Source: Lepiota brunneoincarnata (lineage: Eukaryota > Basidiomycota > Agaricomycetes > Agaricales > Agaricaceae). From it: DNA of 64,000 nt. Shown here piece by piece: positions 45,855-57,382 of this stretch (position 1 is its first letter; each line of letters starts with the position of its first letter). The notes beneath the pieces are model-generated. The model had not been told where the DNA came from and did no database searches. It saw only the letters and a list, made by a program, of their open reading frames with translations. The position numbers were made by a program, and so were the translations under genes. The stretch covers positions 1 through 64,000 of the forward strand of contig JAEBUN010000072.1 in assembly GCA_023014365.1 (NCBI GenBank), given 5' to 3'.

Positions 45855-47310
45855 AGTTTTAATTCTACTTGGCCCAGCATGGATTGATGTTTCAGGACCG
45901 TACAAGATCCCACTAGCATTCACACAGTCTCGTCCTATAACATAAAAGTAGAGCACTTTATATAATTATAGTTCTCAGGTTCAGTAGAGCTGATGAGCTG
46001 GAGAAAAGTCATGCTTCCAGAGGTAATGCCTTGCATGTGATATTAGGAGTTACCGGCGGCGTTCCAAGTTGGGGAGGTCGGGGTCAATGCACTTATAGAA
46101 GCTCGACTTGGAGACAGAGTCATGAGGGGATGCTAGAAGATCGGTCGAAAAGAAATGCTAACATGCTACCGCACGAACCCAGCTCCTCCTTCTGTGACCC
46201 TGCCTCCCCTCCTGATCCCTCCTAGGGTGCTTGCCCAGCTCTTATAGATGATAGTACCGATGGCCCTGTGCGTAGTCACTTGCTGCACTTGATCCGCGAT
46301 GTCTTGTTTGGGGGGATGTGAAAAGAGGTGCGTCTTTTTTGCCCTTCCGATTGCTGCTATGAGTCACTCCAAGCGGGAAACGTGGAACTCATGATTCAAG
46401 TTCTGGTCCACGAGTGTCGGACCCTCGGTTACCTCCAAAGACGGTCAACTTCATCTTCATAGTGCGTGTGGCAGTCTCGGGTTCAAAATCTTTTGGACGT
46501 GCGTGGCAGTGTGCTGGGGACATATCGAGAAGGTTGAGGTGTGGCATGTTGTGAATATGCGCTGAACTTTTCGGGTGGAAGATGGGAGGACAAGGGTCTT
46601 GGGAAGTGGGGACGAGGCTGGGATGCAACGGAACGAAGGGGGACAGAGGTATGATGGAATGGGAGAATGGGAGACGCTGAGATACGGAGAAGGATGAGAC
46701 TTGTAGTGATGTATGGGCGATAAGGAGACCCATGGATGTCTCCAGAGACAGCTAGCGCCAGATTGCCAGTAAAGGAGTGAGATGCTCACGTTAGCGCTGG
46801 AAATCCGAGGAGGCACGGAACGCAGGGCTGGAAAACGAGGGTTTCGTGGAAGTGTGGAAAAGAGATCCGGACGTAGCGAGATGAGGGGGGACTGGGGAAG
46901 AGGCCAGGACGTGGGGATGGACAAATTTTGGGGTGGCCCACAGACGGCAAAGGGACCTGTGGGTACCTCTGACTTGAGGACTGCGAGACGGTTAGCATCC
47001 GTTTAGCGGGGAAGGAGCGCAATACGCACGCTCACTTTGTTAGACACAATAGATTTCTGAAAAGTACATTAGTATTACAGCAAAGTGTGAATAATGGATG
47101 ATCCAACTTTCTTGAGATCCTCGGGTGCAATGAGGAGAGGACCTAACCTGTCGTCTTGGCCATGATAATCGTTGGGTTCCATGACATAAGTCTCAGGTGA
47201 GTACATCCTTGGGCACCTCAACGCATAAATGGGTTGGACACCATTTGGAACGATGCGGAGGAGGGAAAAGAGCAGTGATCGTCATGATGCCCGTTTGGGT
47301 CACGTGTACT
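45855..47310 (-). pseudogene. DSN1 relic B (most of the gene, decayed)
   Basis: Pieces match DSN1 in order on the minus strand: TTGGCCCAGCATGG..GATGTTTCAGGACCGTACA (about 45870; exon 4), GGAGGTCGGGGTCAATGCA (about 46073; exon 4), GTTCTGGTCCACGAGTGT..GGACC (about 46401; exon 3), TTCGGGTGGAAGATGGGAGGA (about 46570; exon 3), and TCCATGACATAAGTCTC..GGTTGGACACCATTTGGAAC (47180-47255; upstream ORF). No open frame survives. It is the longest DSN1 relic in the window. Confidence 0.7.
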
Positions 47311-47452
47311 CATGAAGAGAAAATATGTTGTACAAACAGCTCTATAGTACTGTATGTACGTACAGCGATACTGCTTGCACATTATAGCTGACAAGTCCCA
47401 GTTTTATATATGATTTTTGAACAGATGATCATAGTACAGGAGAACGAAAGTG

Positions 47453-48989
47453 TTACAAGGAGTTCCCAATAATTTTTGGTGGAACGCAATACTTCACCTC
47501 TAAGAATATCACTACAATCCAATAATACACGTGCATAACATTGAATATCCACTCATATACGATGGTGAGGAAGGAGCTGCAAATCACGACCAATCCGATG
47601 AAAAATCCGAGCATTGATAATTGCACCAAGGGCACAGATGATACTACTCGCAGATGTTAAACCGGTTAAACGGAGTAAACACTATTCTCAGCTCACGGGA
47701 TAGTAGAAAGTCTCGCTTGCTATATGACCAAATATCCGTTTGAGTCAACTTGTGATTTTATCGTCCAACGACTAACTGCTTACCCCTCCAAAAATAGCCA
47801 TCATAAGATTCATAAACCGAACAACTAATCCCCGCTTGTCAAAAGCCAGAATTATTAAGGAGCGAGAATAGTCGTACCAAAAAGATACATGAAATAACGT
47901 CCTCCATCCCGTCTGAACCTGGCTAAAATATCACCCGAGCATTCGTATGGGCGGTCCAGGATATTTGATGTGCAGAGGAAAATGTTGAACATATCCCAAA
48001 TCATCTATAGCCCAAGGCAAGTCACTAAGATCAGGGGACATATATATGAACTTGCAGACACACAATAGCGGCGGATTCTGCTATGTAATATCCAAGGGCA
48101 TGATCGGGTAGCACCAATAAGCACTGCGGAACACCTTCGATGACCAATGCGAGACCTAAGAGCCTCACTGAGCGACAATATGAAGAAAGAGCCAGTATAT
48201 CGACGCACGAGGGAAGTTCACTATCTCGAAGACAGATGCAGTAACTGCAACGATGACCACAACAGTGATCATTACAGCGATACTATAGGCAACACTGCGG
48301 TTATACTCCCATAGGGAATGGATGCGATAAATGACGACTCCTGTATCACGATGGAATGTTAAATGAAAGGGTCAAAACGCGGGGATGATAGCACCTACAT
48401 GCCTTCTGTTCCAATAGCTGAGATGTCGAATAAAACAACAAAGACAGCGAAAAATGTTCTGCAGCTTGAAGGGAACCACGGCAAGTATAAACCGTTCGTG
48501 CATTAGAATAAAACGGATCGATGCACTCACTCCTTCTCATGGGAGTGAGCCCAAGTGAATGACAGACGCAAGTTAACTTACCTGTATACGTAAATCATGT
48601 TTCAAACCTCCTAGCACTGCATTGAAACAGAGGTAATTACCGGAAATTATTGCACCCAAAGTAAAACGTACTACTTGCAGAGTATATCACGAGAACCTCC
48701 GTGACATACCGACCACAGAGAAATAAAACTTTAACCCGAGTCCCCCTCCGAAGACTCGTCCACACATCGGATATCTCATCGTCAATATGGGTCAAATGAT
48801 CATACACCAGACACGATAGGGCAATCGCTAAGATATAAGACACTGAAATTAGTGGGAAGAAGACGACTAGAACCCCAACTCACCACTACAATACCTAAGC
48901 CCCATTATAAGGGTCGAGTTGTCAACGAGCTGGGTGATAGACATTTTGGAGGAACGGATTAGTGCTCGTTCAGGTTTTGTACTGTTCAT
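47453..48989 (-). CDS. DUF6533-type multi-pass membrane protein (exons approximate)
   Basis: ATG at 48989 (or 48944, MSITQLVDN) begins exon 1, ending at 48884 before a GTGAGT...TTTCAG intron. Exon 2 reads VSYILAIALSCLVYDHLTHIDDEISDVW, then VLFLCGRYVTEV. This matches the DUF6533 pattern (LLxYDHLxTxxxEVxxIW...LFLxxRY) common in Agaricomycetes. Further exons give V..YRIHSLWEYNRSV followed by a hydrophobic helix (AVMITVVVIVAVTASVF, about 48240-48290) and RRDGGRYFMYLF..RFMNLMMAIF near 47790-47930, also typical. The C-terminal exon boundaries are uncertain, and 47453-47635 is another hydrophobic stretch. These proteins have several membrane helices; their function is unknown. Confidence 0.6.
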
Positions 48990-49859
48990 TGTGCCACCCG
49001 GACCGTATTATAGCTACAGCATCAAAATGAAATACCCCGTCAGCGGGCTACGATCAGAGCGGTGATGTGGGGCAGTCCAGGCTTTTTTTTATATTCATCA
49101 TCGTACATCAGATATTAATTACAGGAATATGTCCTGATGCAGCCCATCCAACTCCTTATCGTATGGATTATCTCAAATAGGATCGCGTTGTGTCCAGTTC
49201 GTTCATTAATTCAAGTCTGCAACATGCGATACCTCGACAACTATTATTCACAACCACACAGTCTCCTAATTTCTGTCGGGATTCCGCACGCCATCTACAA
49301 GATCAATCACATCGTGTTGGAGAATCGTTGTTCCAGTATGTGTTGATCAAAATTCATCAATCCCACTAAGCCAGGGTCGGCACTTTGAAACCAGGCTCGA
49401 TTGGCCAAGAAGTATTAAGAAGGGCCGAAGCGCCACACATTGCAACCAATATCAAGTATTGCCACATGGCTATATTTTCTGGGACAGGCTATAAATGACT
49501 TGACCCAATGAAATTACAGACTCCCGGCTTCCTACAGATGTGAAGAACTTCAATATGAGACTTGCTTACTCCTTCACGGCCAATTATGAGGGCCTATTGC
49601 CAATACTTTTGAACCAACTAGCAACAGCAGGAACGGGTATCAGAAATGTCATCCACAGAGAAAGAGCCAAGTCAGCTGACCAACCAAGGTTGGGTCTGGG
49701 CCCGAAGGAATCGACACCAGTAGCAAGGAGATGCGTGCCAAAGGGAAGATATGAGAAATCGGCGAAGGTGGGTTCCTAGTACAACACGGGGTGGAGGAAT
49801 AGGGGCACGGTTCGTACATCACCAGCAAGATACTTGGGCTTTCCCAGAAGAACCTCAGA
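48990..49859. other. Intergenic stretch
   Basis: No recognisable gene or repeat. The short frame at 49137-49346 has no motif. Confidence 0.5.
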
Positions 49860-50335
49860 GACGTTGAGCTTAGCCTGAGCCGGAGACCGAGTTGCGAGGG
49901 GTGCTGAAAGGCTAGTCAGAGGGACATACAAAATTACGATAGGTTGTTCACTTATGTCTTGAGAGACGTACTAACACGTTAATTGTATGATACCAAATCC
50001 TCCATCTGTGATCCTCTCTCCTCTCCTGGTCCCTATCAGAACAGTTGACCTGTTCATGCTCCTCGATGATATCAGCAATGGCCCCTTCGCACAGTCATTT
50101 GTTGCGCTCGCTCTATGGATCTTGTTTTGGGGAGTGCAAGAGAGGTGTCCACATATATCTCCTTTTATTTCCCCTTTTCACTACTAGATACCATTGGCAC
50201 CGAACAGAGAACGTGGAGAGGGTGGTTTAAGTTCCAGACAGCGCCGTTGCCTGACATAAGTTTTGGGTGAGTATTCCCCTAAGTAACGTGATATGTTTGG
50301 ACACCCTTCTGAAATAGTGAGGATGAGAGACTCGT
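49860..50335 (-). pseudogene. DSN1 relic C
   Basis: Matches run in the DSN1 order on the minus strand. CGAGTTGCGAGGGGTGCTGA (about 49888) corresponds to the exon 4/intron junction. CTCTCCTCTCCTGGTCCCTATC (about 50016) and GGCCCCTTCGCACAGTCATTTG (about 50079) match exon 3. CATAAGTTTTGGGTGAGTATTC (about 50256) matches the upstream ORF. Intron 3 and parts of exon 3 are shortened or missing. No open frame. Confidence 0.65.
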
Positions 50336-51680
50336 CGGCCCGCAAAACCTTCCCTCTGCCACCCTTCTCTCAAACCTACTCGTGCAGCTCCGGCATCCAA
50401 TATGAGTTGTCAGCTCAGCTGTGAGGGAACTCCGCCACGGTTATTGTTAAAACCCAAATTGGGCCCACTCCCAGATTAGTCCCCTGAGGGCCCTTCCTAA
50501 CCGCCTCATCCGGGCTCCGTTTCCCTAGCTGTTTTTGATAGTGTAAGCTGCGAGCTGCCTAGATGGACGGCAATAAGTGATGACATCAAGTATGCAGAGG
50601 GGATGGCAACGACGATGAGTCTTCGTCCGATGGAATCGAAATTTGATCCAGACTCGATGTTGTTGTACGCTGGTGTTGCAAGTCCAAGACTTGCCGTGGG
50701 ATCCAATGCGCGCAAGGAACTGTGACCACCAAGTGGCCCAAGTCGCATCAATAGGCTGATTGGGGGGGAACTTGTTATACAAAACCTCAATAACAATCCA
50801 TTTGTCTGGTTTGATGGAAACTGGAATGGAGACCTAGAATGCGCCCCGATGATAAGATAGTTACACACGAAAATCACAGCACACCTTAGAAAAAGATTGA
50901 GTGACATAGAATAACGATGTCAGTTGGGTGTGCATGGTGTCCTGTGCCTTCACCCTCAGAAAGAGATGCGTCTACCTTCCAGTAGTCCCCCCTGTTCTTG
51001 TATACAGTGGAGGGTCTGTTGGAGTGTGGCTTAGATGACACGAGGAATGTGTTGAACATCTTGAGGGTTGTGACCGCCGTTGCAGGATAGGTGAGCAGGT
51101 GCGATTGGGAGATGAGCAAGTTGCCCGAAATTGGACCTTGTGCCGAGGACTCCTCTGATGTAGGAGTTATGGTGGACCGGCGCTTGAGGAAAGGATATTT
51201 ACACGATCGATGTATTCTGTTGGGAAACGCAGGGAGATAGTGGAAGGGGTAATGAGAGACACGGGTTTGGGCCGGAAGAGAGGATTGTTGGGGTGAGCAG
51301 CAGCATAGAAGGTCCAGAAGAAACATGAGACAGCCCAGAAAAAGGTGCAAACATACTCACGGCTTGAACATGCACTAATCACACTCAATGGTAGTAATGC
51401 TAATCAGTTGCTCGACGATGAGAGGGGGTATCATGAGCTCCTTGCGGTCGGCGGCCGAATGTCCGAAGTGGCAATGTCCTAGAGAGACTTGGTATCCCCG
51501 TGGCAATGAAGGGATCAGGAACTTGAGGCCTTGAAGGGTGAGGGCACGTGAGGGCAGATGATTGTTGTTCGAGGTGCCAGCCAGCAATTTATTCCAGTGA
51601 CAATCTGGGAATTCTAGGAGTATCGCAAGGTTGAGAACACTGCGAATCTTGCATAGGTCTTGGGGGTGCATGGAGGCAAC
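50336..51680 (-). other. Unidentified stretch with several short minus-strand frames
   Basis: Minus-strand frames of 70-150 codons (for example 50886-51350, 51375-51671) contain WTFYAAAHPNNPLFRPKPVS and ALTLQGLKFLIPSLPRGYQ. They may be exons of one decayed multi-exon gene. I do not recognise the product and cannot place introns reliably. Confidence 0.25.
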
Positions 51681-51689
51681 AACTTCTCA

Positions 51690-52811
51690 GAGGAAAAGGA
51701 TGGGTCAATGCGTGCATCCGGAACCTTAGTATAGAACCAGACACGACAAGCCGTAGGATATACGCGGAGGGCATAAGTGCACGAGGATAGTCAAGCTTCA
51801 CTATCCCAGATCTCCCGCGCTTCGGCATGCTATGGGTCCTTTGCCGTGGCTGGTGATGCATATTCAGTTTGAAGCAGCTCTCATGCAGATACATGAGCCT
51901 TTTTTTCCATATGGAACGGACACCCCTGATCCTCAGCTGAAATAGCCTCGACCTCCGTGTAACAAATATGATAAAGGTGCTTGAACGAGTCATAAATTCG
52001 TTGGTAGTTGGAGCATCTGACTCTGTTCACATGAATTCTTGGGTACTTCCGCCATGAAAAGATGAGCAGAGCTGGTGGTGAAAGCTGAGCAGAGGGGAAT
52101 ACGTGGCTCAGCGCCCAACTTGGACTTGACATTCAAACATCGAAAGGGAGACAGACTGAAAACCTTTGTTGTATATGGGACGGGAGGAGCGATCGAAATT
52201 AGACAACTCACCTAAATCCATCTCGAGTCTCTACTGGTGCACCTGCCTTGAACCCATCCACCAAGCACACCCAGACCCACAAAGTGAGGATACAAACAAT
52301 ATAGGAAGGAGGGAGAACGTGTTCTGGGGAAACAGGTCGCGGGAACAGTTTAGAGATTCGGCAAAGGCATCTTGTTGATCGTGGGCAAGGTCCCCAAGGA
52401 GGACACCAGCATCCATAATTGTATGAACTGTGTATCGTACATCTTTCTTGGGATATTGGAGGATCAAAGGCGTTGGGCTTTGGGCAGGCGGTGTGGAATT
52501 TCCTGATATAATTTTTCAACAAGTATAGCGAGTAATTCCCCCGGGAAGCACAATGCGTATATGGGTTGGACACTCTGGGGCGATGGAGAGGGCACAACCA
52601 GTGATGGAGTAGTCATACACAAACTTGCCTGCTATGCACCTGAATCACGTAAGTAGACACTCCGTGGATCATCGGTCTTTGCAGACAAGCTGTACATGAT
52701 TTCCACACGTGTTGCACACAGCCCCCTCCACCGCATCTTCATAAACATGCATTCCACAACACCAAGCTAGTCGATAGCTCGCATTCTACCCATCAACGCC
52801 TCCAATAATCC
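51690..52811. repeat. Upstream part of duplicated NACHT unit 3, with DSN1 5' relic
   Basis: Co-linear with 38360-39569 and 55955-56924. The DSN1-5' relic is at about 52495-52600 (TTCAACAAGTATAGCGAGTA, GGGTTGGACACTCTGGGGCG). Confidence 0.7.
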
Positions 52812-55197
52812 ATGTCAGACTGGAGCCTGGCACATATCGCACCACAATTCGGATTTCTCAGCCATGCACACAATATTGTCATGCGCAATCCAGTGATGAT
52901 CGATGTCAACTTCAGCGATGACAGTAAACGCTGTACGACTCGCTGTGCCGAATAATCGCTCCTTATTGACATCTGGTTCACTCATAGTGGCGTTTGAATC
53001 GCTCAGACAAAATACAATTAAAGGCGCACAATTCGATTCTTCCGCCCGCCATCCTCCTCCTCAATGTCATCCAGGCACTCGAAAACATATCATTGAAAGG
53101 ATCCGACATTGGTTTCGTGATACACACCACCAGAGGATACTCTGGCTCGTTGGATCTGCTGGAGTTGGTAAATCAGCAATAGTTCAGACCCTCGCCGAGT
53201 TGGAGGCAAATTCTCCCGGCCTCACCTTGGGCGCGACCCTGTTCTTTTCCAGACCCAACAATCGCAGTGACCCAACCCGAGTCTTCATTACCCTCGCTCA
53301 CCAAATCGCCCTCCAATGCCCACCATACCGCGAATTCGTCACACGCAAAATGCTCACCGATCCAGAGCTCCCAGAGAAGTCGATGAAGACCCAGTTTGCG
53401 AAGCTCATATTCGAGCCTTTCGTCCAGCACAATATATTTCTGGGATCCGGTCTTCTGTTGATATTCCTTGACGGTCTGGATGAATGCAACGGTGACCGTG
53501 AGCAGTGCGAAATCGTCGGTCTCATCTCATACCTTTCCCTCGCCTATCCGGATGCACCTCTTTTGTGGATCATCGCGAGCCGTCCGGAGGCCCACTTGAA
53601 AGGTGTATTCTATCGCAAAAGTATTGCTTCGAGCTACGAAGCAGTGGAGGTCCCAGTTGATTCGGACCAGGCATGTGCCGATGTCGAATGCTACTTACGA
53701 AGCGAGTTTGAAAGGATCCGAAAATGTGACCCCATCGCACGCCTTCGCTCTCAGTGGCCGACAGAAAACGAGCTCCTTATGATTGCGGCAGCATCGGCTG
53801 GGCTGTTTGCATTCGCATCAACTGTGATCAAGTTCATCGATGATCCAATTTTTGGAAACCCTGTTTCTGGCCTTGTGCTTTTACTCGCCACAATCAAAAA
53901 GCTCCCCCAGGACCCATCGAACGGGAGGATGCACCCATTGGCTCATCTTGATGCACTCTATACGTGCATACTCTCCCAAATTCCCAAAGCCATTTTGCCC
54001 CAGACCAATGCACTACTCATAGGTCATGATGTTTCGGAACTCCGGGAGGCCAAACTAGTCTTCATTTGTAATTGGGCAGGTATCACACCACAAGATGCCT
54101 ATGGGGCGCTTCGCCGACTTCATTCTATTCTCTTCATCCCAACACCTGAGGATGCCGAGCATAATCGCCTATCTTTTTATCACCAATCCTTCTATGAATA
54201 CCTCAAAAATCCCAACCGGTCGCATGAATTTCATATCAGCAATGCTGATATGAACAAGCTCGAGCTGGACTGCTGTTTCCGCATCACAAAAGAGGCTCAT
54301 ACAGGTAATGTCCACGTCGTCTCTGCACAGCTAATCTTATTCTGGTTCTAGGCATGGTTATTGGGGGAGAACAGTCCAAAGTAACTCTCTCCTGGCTAAC
54401 CAACCACCGTCACCTATGGCAGGGAGACCTCCAAAGGTGGGCAGCCCGGAGTTTTACAGGTATTATTGACCGCTATGACGCTGGCCTCGTCCTGGCCAAG
54501 CTTCGGGATCCGGCTATGCCCCAGATCGCACGAACATTTGATCTTGTATGGTCGTGGTTCAGGTACAACATTGACCACAATTCCCACGCGAAATATATTC
54601 AATACATACAACACCGACTGGTATGTGTTACTATGACATATCTAGTTACCCCTAATCAACTACTTGTCACTCAGGATCCGAGGATCCGTGCCGAGTTGGA
54701 ACGACTGAACCTGCTCCGACAAGTACCCATTGGAACTCTCGACTTGGATGACCCCGTTTTTGCTAGAGGGGATGAACGTGTATATACTATCTGTGAATCA
54801 GACGGCTCTCACCCACTCGGAGGATGGACCTCTGACGACTGGGTTCTACCTCCCCACCCGGGACCTGACTTGTGGAAGGGCCCGACATGGGTGAGTCGAT
54901 ATGATAAAACATCATTAAGAGGGTATGATTTGTTGATCTGAGCATGTTGGCCAGGTGGACTACAAATCTGAATATAAGTATTGGTGGTCTAAACAGCATA
55001 CCATACTTCTGCTAGCGTTCCTCCACAGTCTGCGTTTCATCCAAGCACACTCACCAGATACGCCAGTGTTGTTTTTTGGAAACATTAACCGAAGCATTCT
55101 TATATATGAATTCAAAATACCTGATAGGTCTCAGCGCTGGACATACTGGGCACAGCTATTATTTCCCAAAGAAACGCTGATCGGAGTCCGGGGGTGA
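52812..55197 (+). CDS. NACHT NTPase copy 3 (short NLR-like), intact
   Basis: Five exons give a 721-residue frame: 52812-52932, 52988-54304, 54352-54620, 54675-54890 and 54955-55197. Exon 2 is exactly as long as in copy 1 (1317 nt). It has GAQFDSSARHPPPQCHPGTR, Walker A GSAGVGKS and Walker B LLIFLDGLDE. The linker is in frame here (GHDVSELREAKLVFICNWAG). The C-terminal exons keep YKYWWSKQH and SPDTPVLFFG. It is about 85-90% identical to copy 1 by eye. With copy 1 it is the likely functional member of this cluster. Confidence 0.87.
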
Positions 55198-55489
55198 TCA
55201 GGGTGACACTGTATGTAGATATTGTTTTCCTAACTTGTATTATCTGCGGTGAATCCATTACGACGAGGAGCTGAAGACAAAGGTGTGTTGAACATAGACA
55301 TGAATTTGTGTGTGAAAGTTACCGCCTCTCATATCTGTGCCCCAATCCCTGTCTTGATCAAGTCGCTCTGGGCGGATTGTTTTCTCTTCATAATCTCTAC
55401 CATGACACTTTTGTCTACAGCCGAATCTCCGAGAACTACCAAGATCGCACCTGTCAGGGGGTACACGAGGGCCCCTGGTGCCTCCCAGG

Positions 55490-55954
55490 GCGTTCGTCCC
55501 ACTCGCATTCATCAACGATAGCAGCGATGGCCTTGTGCGTAGTCACCCGTTGCACTCGATCCGCGGTGTCTTGTTTGGGGGGATGGGAGGAGAGGTGTCC
55601 ATGTGCAGCCCTTGCCACTGCGTGTCATTAGCTCCGATCGGGAAAAGTGGAACGCGTGATTCAGGTTCTTCCACGACTGCCGGACCCTCGATTAGCTCCA
55701 AGGACGGCCGACTTCATTCATACTGCGGATGGCAGCCTTGAGTTCAGAGTCCTTTGGGCATGCGTGGCGGTGTGTTGCATACATATCGAGAAGGCTTAGG
55801 CCTAAGGTGTGGCGGGTTGTGATGAGGCACGGAACTTTTCGAGTGGAGGATGGGAGGACAAGGGACTTGGGAAGTGGGGAAGAGGCTGGGATGTGATGGG
55901 ATGAAGGGGAATAGAGGTATGGGAGGACGGGAGAAGCTAAGATGTGGAGAAGGA
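55490..55954 (-). pseudogene. DSN1 relic D (exon 3 pieces)
   Basis: CATCAACGATAGCAGCGATGG, CGATCCGCGGTGTCTTGTTT and GGGAGGAGAGGTGTCC (55508-55600) match DSN1 exon 3 near 30550-30640. TTTTCGAGTGGAGGATGGGA (about 55837) matches exon 3 near 30888. No open frame. Confidence 0.65.
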
Positions 55955-56930
55955 TGAGCCCTTGCCGTGGCTGGTGATACATACTCAGTTTGAAGCAGCT
56001 CTCATACAGATACATGAGCCTTTTTTTCAATATGGAATAGATGCTCCTGAACCTTAGCTGAAACCGTCTCGACCTCGGTGTAACAAATATGATAAGGATG
56101 CTTGATCGAGTCACAATTTCATTGGTAGTTGGAACATCCGACTGTGTTCACATGGATTCTTGGGAACTTCTGCCATGAAAAGATGGGCAGAGCTGACGGT
56201 GGGAGCTGAGCAGGGGGGAATGCATGGCTCAGCGCCTAACTTGAACTTGACATCCAGGCGTCGAAAGGGAGACAGGCTGAAAGCCTTTGTGGTATTTAGG
56301 ACGGGAGGAGCGATCGAAATAAGAAAACCCACCCAAATCCATCTCGAGTCTCTACTGGTGCACCTGCCTCGAACCCATCCACCAAGCACACCCAGACCCA
56401 CAAAGTGAGGATGCAGACACTGTAGGAAGGAGGGAGAACGCGTACCGAAGGAAACAGGTCGCAGGAACAGTTTAGAGACTCGGCAGGCAGGATCCCTGAG
56501 AAGAACGCCAGCACCCATAATCGTATGAACTGCGTATCGTATGTCTTTCTTGGGGCACCGGAGGATTGAGGGCGTCGGCCTTTGGCAGGCAGTATCACGA
56601 CTATGGATGTAGAATTTCCTGACATAATTCTTTAACAAGTGTAGCGGGTAATTCTTCAGGAAGCACAGTGCGTATATGGGTTGGACATCGTCTGGAGCGA
56701 TAGGGAGGGCAAAACCAGTGATGGAGTGGTCACCGCCTGCTGCTACGCACCTGAATCACGTAAGTAGACGCCCAGTGGATCATGGTCTTTGTAGGCTAAA
56801 GCTGTACATGATTTCCATATGTGCTGCACACAGCCCCCTCCACGACACCTTCACAAAACATGCATTCCACAACGCCAAGCTAGTCGATAGCTCCCACTCT
56901 ACCCATCAACGCCTCCGATAATCTATGTCA
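55955..56930. repeat. Upstream part of duplicated NACHT unit 4, with DSN1 5' relic
   Basis: Co-linear with the upstream parts of units 1 and 3. The DSN1-5' relic is at about 56615-56720. It ends at the original start codon of NACHT copy 4 (ATG 56925-56927), where Copia-C is inserted. Confidence 0.75.
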
Positions 56931-57171
56931 TGTCGAGCTCGCAAACGCGTGCCGAGTTCCGGTCTCCGTTTAGCTGGCGTCCTTTTCCCGCCCTTTTGTG
57001 TTTGTTCCATATCCCGTGCTCCGTTTCTCTTGCACGGTCTCTACCGTTTTTATCTTTTATGCTATGCCCTTACCGTCCTCCTCTGCCCGTACACTATTGC
57101 TATTGTGCTTATTGTCTACGTACAAGCGCGTGTATCGTAGTGTTAGATAAATAGTCTCTTGCTTGTAGTCG

Positions 57172-57201
57172 CACTTCAGCTCTCGCGTCGAGACTGAAGT
57201 G
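57172..57201 (+). other. LTR hairpin ending in a splice-donor-like GTGAGT
   Basis: CACTTCAG(C)TCTCG pairs with CGAGACTGAAGTG around a CGT loop: 13 pairs with one bulged C. The last stem bases, GTG, are also the first bases of GTGAGT. Copia-A (861-894) has an analogous hairpin at the same place. Confidence 0.8.
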
Positions 57202-57246
57202 AGTATTCTATCAATACCTTTAATTACTGTACTGACTACTTTGTAG
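57199..57246 (+). other. Intron-like segment in the Copia-C LTR
   Basis: 48 nt start GTGAGTATTC, contain a branch-like TACTGAC and end CTTTGTAG, all typical of this genome's introns in sequence and size. The flanks, 18-19 nt before and 21 nt after, occur again fused at 57280-57319. It also lies at 62029-62076 in the 3' LTR. Confidence 0.7.
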
Positions 57247-57319
57247 TATACCTTACTACGTTCTACAGGTAAACTCTAGCTCTCGCGTCGAGACTGAATA
57301 TACCTTACTACGTTCTACA

Positions 57320-57332
57320 GGTTATGGGCCCC
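57320..57332 (+). other. Copia-C primer-binding site, initiator-tRNA half type
   Basis: GGTTATGGGCCCC abuts the 5' LTR and is complementary to the anticodon stem-loop of initiator tRNA-Met (GGGCCCAUAACC), as known for Drosophila copia. Confidence 0.8.
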
Positions 57333-57382
57333 GCGCCAACGTGCTATTAACCAGATAACCGAATACATTGATCTATTGTGCA

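Larger units (their letters stand above)
56931..57319 (+). repeat. Copia-C 5' LTR
   Basis: This 389-bp LTR runs TGTCGAGCTC...GTTCTACA. It contains a long hairpin (57172-57201), an intron-like segment (57199-57246) and, at 57280-57319, an exact copy of the flanks of that segment joined together. Confidence 0.96.

Noticed and set aside
50336..51680. Multi-exon gene on the minus strand
   Set aside because: Frames are short, no domain is recognisable and splice sites could not be chosen with any certainty; listed only as unidentified.
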